Assembly: GCF_000334915.1 (NCBI RefSeq) | Contig: NZ_AMSF01000055.1 | Span: 1 to 64,000 of the forward strand | DNA: 64,000 nt | Source: Dyella ginsengisoli LA-4 | GTDB taxonomy: Bacteria > Pseudomonadota > Gammaproteobacteria > Xanthomonadales > Rhodanobacteraceae | Reading direction: 5' to 3' | Program-made: the position numbers and the translations under genes | Notes under the pieces: model-generated | The model's input: the letters and a program-made list of their open reading frames with translations, nothing else | Database searches by the model: none | Told to the model about the DNA's origin: nothing | Shown here: positions 34,157 through 40,591 of the stretch, piece after piece | How positions within the stretch are numbered: the first letter of the stretch is position 1 | Layout of the letters: each line of letters starts with the position of its first letter

Positions 34157-34927
34157 CTACTGCGCCCCCCGGGAAATCACCGTAAAGGCATGCACGAAGA
34201 CCCGTTCAATCAATTCCGGGGCATACTGGAGCGCCGCCGCCAGCAGCAGCAGAGTCGCACCCATCTTCAGCGGCAAGGCCACGAAGTAGATGTTCGCCTG
34301 CGGCATCGATCGGCTGGCGAAGGCCACGGCCGTGTCGACCCCGAGCAAGCCGAGGATGACCGGAGCGACGACCGCCAAACCAAGCAGAAACTGGCCACCG
34401 AGCAGGTCCACGAAAGCGGCCGGGGACAGCACCCAGACGGCGCTTCCCAATGGAGCAAAGCGCATCGAAGCGAGCACCCAACGCAACACGAACAGGTGCA
34501 ATCCGGCAGCGAAGAAACTCATCGTCACCGTCCAGCGCATCGCCGTGCCGACCATCGACTCGGTCGCCCTGACGGTCGGGTTGAAGATATTGATGGCGGC
34601 GGCGCCGGACTGGATATCCACGACGCGAGCAGAGAAAGCGACGGCAGTGCCTGGCAGTAGCACCGCGAGCGCCAACGCCATGCCCATCGCCAACTCACCA
34701 AGCAAAGCCACGGCGAAGCCCAGAGGCTGGTCGATGCCGATCACCGGCGCACCTGCCGGTGCAATCCCCACCGCCAGCAGGCTCAACGCCAGCAGCAAGC
34801 TCATGCGGATCACACCAGGCACGAAGGCGAACGGTGTCAGGGCCGGCAAGGCGACCACCGGCGCGAAGCGGGCCCCTGCCAGCACTAGACGCCCCACGGT
34901 CGTTTCCAGGCCCGTCATGACGCTCAC
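34157..34927 (-). CDS. fliR: export gate protein FliR
   Basis: 256 residues, six hydrophobic helices (LLLALSLLAVGIAPAG, ELAMGMALALAVLLPGTAVAF, FVDLLGGQFLLGLAVVAPVILGLLGVDTAVAF among them) and FNPTVRATESM. FliR closes the FliP-FliQ-FliR gate. ATG overlaps the fliQ stop. Confidence 0.95.
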   Translation of the reverse strand: MSVMTGLETTVGRLVLAGARFAPVVALPALTPFAFVPGVIRMSLLLALSLLAVGIAPAGAPVIGIDQPLGFAVALLGELAMGMALALAVLLPGTAVAFSARVVDIQSGAAAINIFNPTVRATESMVGTAMRWTVTMSFFAAGLHLFVLRWVLASMRFAPLGSAVWVLSPAAFVDLLGGQFLLGLAVVAPVILGLLGVDTAVAFASRSMPQANIYFVALPLKMGATLLLLAAALQYAPELIERVFVHAFTVISRGAQ

Positions 34928-35187
34928 ATCCCTGCCGCCAGGCCGATCATCTGGCGGGCAAAAGCCACGATCACCGACATCATCCAGGCGCCGAGCACCA
35001 GCACCATCACCACGACCACCACCAGCTTGGGGATGAAGGTCAGAGTCATTTCCTGGATCTGCGTGACCACCTGCACGATAGAGATCAGCACGCCGACCAC
35101 CAGGGTCGCGATCAGCAGCGGCGCAGACACCTTGGCTGCGGTGAGCAGCGTTTGTGCCAGCAGGTGCATCGCGGTATCGGCATCCAT
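34924..35187 (-). CDS. fliQ: export gate protein FliQ
   Basis: 87 residues, two membrane helices (APLLIATLVVGVLISIVQVVTQIQE read in parts; PKLVVVVVMVLVLGAWM) with the FliQ loop TQIQEMTLTFIPK. Standard size. Sixteen bases after the TPR gene. Confidence 0.96.
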   Translation of the reverse strand: MDADTAMHLLAQTLLTAAKVSAPLLIATLVVGVLISIVQVVTQIQEMTLTFIPKLVVVVVMVLVLGAWMMSVIVAFARQMIGLAAGM

Positions 35188-35203
35188 GCCCGGTAGCTCC
35201 CGA

Positions 35204-36337
35204 TCAGCGAGGCGCCGTGCGCGAACGCAGGGTCTGGAGAAACGCTAGACCGTCCACCGCTGGCGCACCCGGGGTGCGCTGAAGCACGTTCGAAACCAGG
35301 TGACCTGCCTCGGTGTCTCGCCCCTCATCCAGCCATAGCAGGGCCTGGGCGTACACGGCATTACGCCCATTCGGGTCCAGGCGGCGGGCGCGGGTCAGCG
35401 CCGCCTCGGCCGCTTCACGCTCACCGCGCAAGGCGTGGATGACGGCAAATCCACCGTGGGTTTCACCAAAGCTGCGGTCCAGCGCAAACGCCTGATCGTA
35501 AGCGGCGTGCGCTGCATCGATGTTCCCAGCGAGTAGTCGGCACCAGGCCAGCGCATGCCACGTGCCGATATGCCCAGGCATGGCCTGCACGGCCCGCTCC
35601 AGCACACCGGTCGCATCCGCGATGTCGCCAGCGAGCATCAGCACCTGCCCCATACCGGAGAGCGCGCGGCCCTGGCCGGGCGAGGAATTCGCCGCACGGG
35701 AAAAAGCTTCCCTGGCCTCGTCGAGTCGCTGGCTCCATAGCGCGAGCGTGCCGATGACCAACTCAGCATCAGGCCACACTCGCGCATCCGCTCTGGCCAC
35801 CGTGGCGGCGCGAGCCGCCTCCTCGTTTCGATCCATGTCGAGCAGGATCAGCGCATGCAGCGCCTGAGTCTCAGCGTCGCCCGGCTGCTGCTCGAGAGCG
35901 CGGTCCGCCCATTGCAGCGCACCATCCAGCGCATGTTGCCAATGCATCACACGCGCCTGCAGCCGGCACAACGCTGCATCTGGCGTGACGTCGCCCTGCA
36001 GGCAGGGCGCCAGGACCGTAGCAGCCGCCTCGGCGTGCCCCTGCATCAGTTCGACGTAAGCCAGGTCGTGTCGTACGGCGGGGTTATCCACGCCGTCGGC
36101 GAGGAGCGCTGTGAGGATCGAAGAAGCACGCCCGAGGTTGCCGGAAACCAGCGCGCAACGTGCCTGCCGGAAGCGGACCACAGGGAGCGCCTGTGCCTGC
36201 GCTGGGAGACGACGGAGAACCTCCAGGCTTTCGGCTGCCTCACCTGAAACGAGCAGGTTGTCGGCCAGATCACAAGCCAGATCCACGTTGCCGGGATCAT
36301 CCTGAAAATAGCGACGCAAGCGGTCCAACTGCGACAT
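35204..36337 (-). CDS. TPR-repeat protein, first gene of the flagellar operon
   Basis: 377 residues, helical, with about nine tetratricopeptide-like units (ADRALEQQPGDAETQALHALILLDMDRNEEA and AAYDQAFALDRSFGETHGGFAVIHALRGEREAAEAA read in parts). No signal peptide, so cytoplasmic. Start supported by AAGGGA seven to eight bases before the ATG. It opens the operon and is spaced 16 bases from fliQ. Cytoplasmic TPR proteins often act as chaperones of type III substrates; the substrate is unknown, and a huge unfolded RHS protein would be an attractive client (inference). I do not recognise it as a standard flagellar gene. Confidence 0.85.
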   Translation of the reverse strand: MSQLDRLRRYFQDDPGNVDLACDLADNLLVSGEAAESLEVLRRLPAQAQALPVVRFRQARCALVSGNLGRASSILTALLADGVDNPAVRHDLAYVELMQGHAEAAATVLAPCLQGDVTPDAALCRLQARVMHWQHALDGALQWADRALEQQPGDAETQALHALILLDMDRNEEAARAATVARADARVWPDAELVIGTLALWSQRLDEAREAFSRAANSSPGQGRALSGMGQVLMLAGDIADATGVLERAVQAMPGHIGTWHALAWCRLLAGNIDAAHAAYDQAFALDRSFGETHGGFAVIHALRGEREAAEAALTRARRLDPNGRNAVYAQALLWLDEGRDTEAGHLVSNVLQRTPGAPAVDGLAFLQTLRSRTAPR

Positions 36338-36497
36338 CGATTCCCTTCCCGCACCCCACCGCGAGCGCTGACCATCGTGGGTCGCGCCTCACATTCCATG
36401 GGTATCGGATTACTGCTTTGACGCCGGACCAAGCAGCTCGGCATCCCCCTGTACGCACCGACCGATCTTCCCTGAACAAGCAGCTTCGCGAAGGCGC
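36338..36497. other. presumed promoter region of the flagellar operon
   Basis: 160 bases between the TPR gene and the dead RAYT gene. The operon promoter should be here. I find no sigma-54 box (TGGC-N8-TGC). A GTAATCCGATACC run on the minus strand recalls a sigma-28 -10 box, but no TAAA lies at the right distance. No firm promoter called. Confidence 0.35.
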
Positions 36498-37247
36498 TCA
36501 GGGAGTCTGTACAACCGTCGCCCAGCTTGTCAAGAAAAAAAGGGACAGGGATTTCAGCATGGTGCCAAGTACCCTGCGCGGGCGTCCTCGTGGCCGAGGG
36601 GAGGGTAACTCCCCCATCGCTCGACCCAGCTTTTGCAGGAAGCGCTCGCTTCCCCAAGGACAGCCCTGCTGGGTGTGCCGGAGCAACGACGCACCGGTTT
36701 CGGATGAGCCGAGGGCTCTCTGTCGATACCGAATCTGCCGCTCGCTCTCCGACATACCAAGCTGCACGTATGCCGCATGAGGTGTGAGCCAAGGGACCGC
36801 CTGGCCATGTGCGTGGCAAGCGTAACTCGACCACGGAGCGTGCCGAGCACTGCCGTCCGCCACAGCGGGTTTCGCACTTTGCTCGACAAGCTGACAGGCA
36901 TCGAGAACGTACTTCGCGCCACCGACCAGGCAGGACTGGTAACGCCCATACCAGAGCGTGCCGAGTGATCGATCACGGCGATTGGCGTAACGCGTGAACT
37001 GCTGCGCGGAGCTGTGCAACATCGCAGTCACTGCCCCCTCCGCTCTTCCGGTAATCAACAGCCGAACCTCATGAGTCGCAAACGCGTATGCATGCAAATC
37101 GCATCCCTGCTTGATGCAAGCCTCGCCGATCAGGGAGAGATAGAGGTCGACGTCGCAATGACCTTCAAACAGCGACCGCCCCGGAGCGGATCGCTGGATG
37201 ACGTGCTGCGGAATATGCGGGTGTTCACATCGAGGTCTTCGAGGCAC
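36498..37247 (-). CDS. RAYT-like protein with destroyed HUH motif
   Basis: 249 residues from a GTG at 37247 with AGGA nearby (alternative TTG at 37265). It has RAYT landmarks: PHIPQHVIQR, LYLSLIGEA, TRYANRRDRSLGTLWYGRYQSCLV, WSSYACHA, TPHAAY, RPRGRP. The catalytic HUH, NHVHLLL in the intact neighbour, reads THEVRLLI here, with glutamate and arginine at the two catalytic histidine positions. The protein is otherwise undamaged and full length, so it may be domesticated (DNA binding without cleavage) or simply dead. The tail KSLSLFFLTSW is encoded by a second REP-like sequence. Confidence 0.75.
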   Translation of the reverse strand: MPRRPRCEHPHIPQHVIQRSAPGRSLFEGHCDVDLYLSLIGEACIKQGCDLHAYAFATHEVRLLITGRAEGAVTAMLHSSAQQFTRYANRRDRSLGTLWYGRYQSCLVGGAKYVLDACQLVEQSAKPAVADGSARHAPWSSYACHAHGQAVPWLTPHAAYVQLGMSESERQIRYRQRALGSSETGASLLRHTQQGCPWGSERFLQKLGRAMGELPSPRPRGRPRRVLGTMLKSLSLFFLTSWATVVQTP

Positions 37248-37447
37248 CGGTCCTATCCATGGCAATGCGTTCCTGGACTAATCCACATTCCGCCGCCAGG
37301 GTTTAGCGACGATCGTTCCTTTCTCGACCCAATCGATATCAGCGCCCACTTCAGTCGGCGAGTACCGCGCCTAATTTTCCGGAGATCCCACCTGATCTCG
37401 ACGAGAACACCGACAGCGAACGGCCGGGCAATTAGTGATACTGAAGC
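37248..37447. other. intergenic region between divergent RAYT genes
   Basis: 200 bases separating the divergent dead and intact RAYT genes; must hold both promoters. I see no clear boxes and no RNA. Confidence 0.4.
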
Positions 37448-38155
37448 ATGCCTCGCCAAGCCCGACTGGAACTTCCCGGCATCCCGCTTCACGTCACCCA
37501 GCGCGGCGTCAATCGCTGCGCGATCTTCGTCGACGACGAGGACCGGGAGCATTACTACCGACTGCTCGGCGAAGCGACCCGGGAGCACGGCATCGCCGTT
37601 CATGCCTACGTCTTCATGGGCAACCACGTGCACTTGCTGCTCACCTCACCCCAACGCGACGGGCTATCACGGGCCATGCGCAACCTCGGCCAGTGCTACG
37701 TGCAAGCATTCAACCGGCGGCACCGCCGCTGCGGCACGCTCTGGCAGGGGCGCTTCAAGTCATGCCTGGTCGACAGCGAGTGCTATCTGCTTACGGTCTA
37801 TCGCTATATCGAGCTCAACCCGGTACGGGCCGCGATGGTCGAACGACCCGAGCAGTTCCCTTGGTCCAGCGTGCACGCCAACCTGTCACTGCAGGAGGAT
37901 CCGCTGGTGACCCCGCACCCGGCCTACCTCGCGCTGGACTGCGACCCGACCGTTCGCGCCAAGGCCTATGGTGAATGGCTACGCCAAGGCGTCAGCGAAG
38001 ACGACCTGCTCCACATCCGCGAGCACCTTCAGAAAGAACGCGCCTTGGGCGACCGCACGTTCCAGGCACTGGTCGAGCGGGCTCTCGGACGCTCGGTGGC
38101 AGCACGGCCACAGGGACGACCGAAACGACAGAACGACGCAGCTGAGGGGGCCTAG
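37448..38155 (+). CDS. REP-associated tyrosine transposase (RAYT), intact
   Basis: 235 residues. Y1 HUH transposase of the RAYT group: LPGIPLHVTQRG, the histidine pair in GNHVHLLLT (residues 57-65), NRRHRRCGTLWQGRFKSCLV, the tyrosine region YLLTVYRYIELNPVRAAMV, FPWSSVHAN, TPHPAYLAL. Such proteins nick and join REP palindromes. The gene ends directly in a REP copy (38147-38173). Two further 3' fragments of the same gene joined to the same REP lie at 106-316 and 40087-40150, a sign of past activity. Confidence 0.93.
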   Translation: MPRQARLELPGIPLHVTQRGVNRCAIFVDDEDREHYYRLLGEATREHGIAVHAYVFMGNHVHLLLTSPQRDGLSRAMRNLGQCYVQAFNRRHRRCGTLWQGRFKSCLVDSECYLLTVYRYIELNPVRAAMVERPEQFPWSSVHANLSLQEDPLVTPHPAYLALDCDPTVRAKAYGEWLRQGVSEDDLLHIREHLQKERALGDRTFQALVERALGRSVAARPQGRPKRQNDAAEGA

Positions 38156-38173
38156 TTACCTCCGTCCCCTTTA
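38147..38173. repeat. REP element copy 2
   Basis: GGGGGC..TTACCTCCGTCCCC unit overlapping the RAYT stop codon. Same core as copies at 289-316 and 40118-40150. Confidence 0.75.
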
Positions 38174-38304
38174 GGCCGGAGTATGCAACAGACGCTTCCG
38201 CTGGCCGGCGATTGGACGTGCTACGCACGCGGCTTGGGCGGCACGGATCGATCGATGCCAGCCGGTTGACCAGACCACGCACCAGCGAGGGCGACTCCCC
38301 TGGA

Positions 38305-39279
38305 CTAGGGGCGTTGGCTGGGCCGAAGCAATTCCCACCCACACAACTGATCGGCGTTGTCCATCGACAGTGAGCGGTGCTTGATCTCGGCCGGCGCGGA
38401 GTCATGAAGCTCGAGGCGCGTCTGCTCACTGACCAGCCGATCCGGAAACAGCGCGATGCAGTGACCGCCGCCTTTGGTCGACGGGTAGCGGATCCCCTCG
38501 AAACCCGCATCGCGGACCATGCTGGCGAAGATCTGGCTGGTAGAGGGAAGCCCGTACTGCATCGGTGCCACCCGCCAATTCGTCCCCAGCACGTCATGCC
38601 GCAGGCGCTCGGAGGTGCGCACCATGTAGGCGTGGTTGGGTGGCAGGCGAAGCCGCTTCTGGATGCGCCGAATTTCTTCCGGCAGCTTCATCTTGCCCAG
38701 CACCCGGCACAGGGCGGCCACGCATCCGGGCTCTTCCAGGTCGAAGATGCGCGCCAGGTGGCCGTCGAGCTGCAGGCAGCTGAAGCTGCTGCCCGGCATC
38801 AGGGCGAGGTCCTGGGGCAGCAGGCCGGCGCTGGTGTCTCCCGAGGGCAATTGGAATTTCTCCCGGAACGCCGTCTCGAAGTCCTCGGCGATGTACAGGG
38901 CCGGCCACGGGCTCTGCATGGACTTGTCCACATCGCGCCCGACGTTGAAGCGTCCGCCCACGTCGGTGAGGGAGCCGGCGGCCGACAGCGGACTGAGCGA
39001 GAACTGGTAGGTGACCAGGCGCACCCAGCCTTGCAGATCCAGTGCGACTGGATCGACGGATTCCAGCGCGGCGCGGATGGCCGCCTTGTAGCGCTGCCGC
39101 TGCGGCTCGACCCCGAAGTAGAGCAGATCGCTGTATTCGTCGAGGTCATGGGACACGCGGTTCCAGCGCTCGACATCCGCGGAAGAGAACCGGTCGAGCT
39201 CGAGGATGCTGCGTGCGGCCGCCGACTCGTGACGAGGCGGGTGTGCCGGCGGTGGTTGCTTGCCTCGCCCCCGCTTCAC
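38305..39279 (-). CDS. RES-domain toxin of a RES-Xre toxin-antitoxin pair
   Basis: 324 residues. RES family hallmarks: an N-terminal arginine/tyrosine segment (SAAGSLTDVGGRFNVG near residue 100), YIAEDFETAFREKF and a later RYPSTKGGGHCIALF with the conserved serine. RES toxins act on cellular NAD (hydrolysis or ADP-ribosyl transfer). This protein is longer than the usual 150-230 residues, mainly by an N-terminal 80-residue extension. Starts with GTG overlapping the antitoxin TGA (GTGA), the usual order with antitoxin first. Confidence 0.88.
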   Translation of the reverse strand: MKRGRGKQPPPAHPPRHESAAARSILELDRFSSADVERWNRVSHDLDEYSDLLYFGVEPQRQRYKAAIRAALESVDPVALDLQGWVRLVTYQFSLSPLSAAGSLTDVGGRFNVGRDVDKSMQSPWPALYIAEDFETAFREKFQLPSGDTSAGLLPQDLALMPGSSFSCLQLDGHLARIFDLEEPGCVAALCRVLGKMKLPEEIRRIQKRLRLPPNHAYMVRTSERLRHDVLGTNWRVAPMQYGLPSTSQIFASMVRDAGFEGIRYPSTKGGGHCIALFPDRLVSEQTRLELHDSAPAEIKHRSLSMDNADQLCGWELLRPSQRP

Positions 39280-39683
39280 TCCGCCGCGACCCGGGGAGCC
39301 TGACGCGCGCTCATGGCACTGAGGATGAACTTGCGCAACCGGTCGAACCGTCCCAGACGGACCATGTCCCGCGGTGAGACGTCGCCGAGCATCGGATTAC
39401 GGGCCTTGAACCACATGGCGGTCTTCACCAAGTCGCCGCCGAACGCTTCGGCCACCATGTTGCAGGTGATGGCGACCTCCTCCAGCCGGTCACGCATGGC
39501 GGCGGGAATGGCTTCGTCGTAGCGCACCGAGTTGGCCGAGACGTCGGCCAGGTGAGAGACCTCGGCCTTGCGGAGATCCAGCCAATCCACGACTCGACGT
39601 GGCTGGAAGTCCGGGCCCAGGCCGAAGCCGAGCAGGTCGTGTTGGGGGATGGTGTCGAAGAGCGTCGCAGCGGTAGCGGACAT
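39276..39683 (-). CDS. Xre/MbcA/ParS-type antitoxin
   Basis: 135 residues. The C-terminal half carries the toxin-binding (DUF2384) pattern: EVAITCNMVAEAFGG, TAMWFKARNPMLGDVSPRDMV read in parts, GRFDRLRKFIL. The N-terminal half is the Xre-like DNA-binding part (HLADVSANSVRYDEAIP). GGAG nine bases before the ATG. Tandem repeats upstream (39741-39772) may be its operator. Confidence 0.9.
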   Translation of the reverse strand: MSATAATLFDTIPQHDLLGFGLGPDFQPRRVVDWLDLRKAEVSHLADVSANSVRYDEAIPAAMRDRLEEVAITCNMVAEAFGGDLVKTAMWFKARNPMLGDVSPRDMVRLGRFDRLRKFILSAMSARQAPRVAAE

Positions 39684-39740
39684 GGTGAATTTCTCCGTGG
39701 ACGGGAGAGTGTAACACCGGCAACCCAGCTTTTATGAACA

Positions 39741-39772
39741 GCTTAACCACGCTTGACCCACGTTTTACCCAC
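39741..39772. promoter_or_regulatory. three tandem 10-11 bp repeats, possible antitoxin operator
   Basis: GCTTAACCAC, GCTTGACCCAC and GTTTTACCCAC follow head to tail, 58-89 bases upstream of the antitoxin ATG. Xre-type antitoxins autoregulate by binding repeated sites, so this is a candidate operator. It could also be an attachment-site array tied to the recombinase remnant next to it. Confidence 0.45.
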
Positions 39773-39809
39773 CTTCGGACCGTCCCGCAACAGGCCGTCC
39801 TGGCCGGAT

Positions 39810-40086
39810 TCAATCCGATTCCGGATCGTCCGCAAGCGGCGAGGTGAGGCGACGTAGATCGGCCACTGCGTTCACGCCGGCCCGGGACCGGCGGGTGTAC
39901 CGGTTGACCATCTCGGCGCTGCGCCAGCCGCCGGCGTGCTGGATCTGCGCGGTGGTCGCGCCGTTGTTGATCAGGTCGTTGGCGGTGCCCACCCGCGCCG
40001 AATGCCCCGAGATGGTCGCCGCGTGCTCCAGCCGCGCCGGCGCGCCGGCGGAAGATCCGCGCCACCTCCTGGGCGCCCTGCAGCAG
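39810..40086 (-). pseudogene. tyrosine recombinase (phage-type integrase), C-terminal remnant
   Basis: The last 60 codons read GATTAQIQHAGGWRSAEMVNRYTRR, with the tryptophan box and catalytic tyrosine. In the neighbouring frame SGHSARVGTAND supplies the H-x-x-R box and, further back, QGAQEVARIFRR. The two frames join at a one-base shift near 40040, within the run of CGCCGG repeats. The N-terminal half is missing; a RAYT tail plus REP sits at its 5' end (40087-40150). Non-functional. Likely the remains of an island integrase. Confidence 0.85.
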
Positions 40087-40150
40087 CGGGGACGACCGAA
40101 ACGGATCGACGACGCGCATGAGAGGACTTAATTACCTCCGTCCCCTTTAG
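40087..40150 (+). repeat. RAYT 3' tail fused to REP element, copy 3
   Basis: About 15 codons matching the RAYT C-terminus (RGRPKR..) run straight into GACTTAATTACCTCCGTCCCC. The unit separates the broken recombinase from a toxin fragment and so probably marks the insertion that cut both. Confidence 0.75.
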
Positions 40151-40320
40151 CGCGAGTTCCAGTTACAGAGCTTCCCTGAAATGCAGCATCTGCGTTCGGA
40201 TATCCGGCGTTCTCAAGACCGCTGTATAGGTTGTCACCAAAAGCCTGGAACTCCGATGAATTTCCGAAGCCGAGTGGTACCTTGTTTGGAACATAAAGAG
40301 AAATCGCCTTTCGGCGGCTT
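40127..40320 (-). pseudogene. orphan toxin fragment, nucleotidyltransferase-like
   Basis: Minus-strand frame without a start: it reads LYVPNKVPLGFGNSSEFQ, FGDNLYSGLENAGYPNADA and AFQGSSVTGTRA, then enters the REP and stops. The FGS-x-EF..FG..L..GL..AGY....FQGSSVTG pattern recalls the front of a nucleotidyltransferase-type RHS tip, whose catalytic DFD part would follow; it is missing here. It lies straight after the RHS2 immunity gene, so it is a displaced tip cut off by the REP unit. Family call from memory. Confidence 0.55.
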
Positions 40321-40324
40321 CGTT
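40301..40324 (-). terminator. weak terminator-like hairpin after immunity gene 2
   Basis: On the minus strand CGCC-GAAA-GGCG followed by ATTTCTCTTTAT, starting about 7 bases after the immunity stop. The stem is short (4 bp), with a GNRA loop. Could end the RHS2-immunity transcript. Confidence 0.35.
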
Positions 40325-40330
40325 CACTGC

Positions 40331-40591
40331 TTAAATCTTTAGCTCATCGAACAGTGGTCTCAGAATCTCATCAAGTCGCTCATCCGTCAGTCCAACGCCC
40401 GCCCGTTCCGGACTTGCACCGCGATTCCAAGCCATGATCGCCGGCATTGCTGACTCTGAAAGATCATCCAATTCCATATAGAGAAGCCGGACGATGTCAT
40501 GATTTGTTCGAACGATGTCCTGCTCGAACCACCCCCGAAAAATCGAGCTCGGCTTCTCTCCAGACTTCAGAAGCAGGCGAATGTCGCTCAT
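40331..40591 (-). CDS. putative immunity protein for RHS2
   Basis: 86 residues. The ATG at 40591 overlaps the RHS2 TGA (ATGA), so toxin and immunity are translationally coupled. Small, acidic and helical: DIRLLLKSGEKPSSIFRGWFEQDIV, VRLLYMELDDLSES, DERLDEILRPLFDELKI. Not a family I can name. High A+T like the other tip modules. The frame open to 40699 runs inside RHS2 and is not used. Confidence 0.7.
   Translation of the reverse strand: MSDIRLLLKSGEKPSSIFRGWFEQDIVRTNHDIVRLLYMELDDLSESAMPAIMAWNRGASPERAGVGLTDERLDEILRPLFDELKI

Noticed and set aside
36395-36420. CCGATACC run upstream of the flagellar operon as a sigma-28 -10 box
   Set aside because: No TAAA element at the required distance; the nearest CAAAG is too close.
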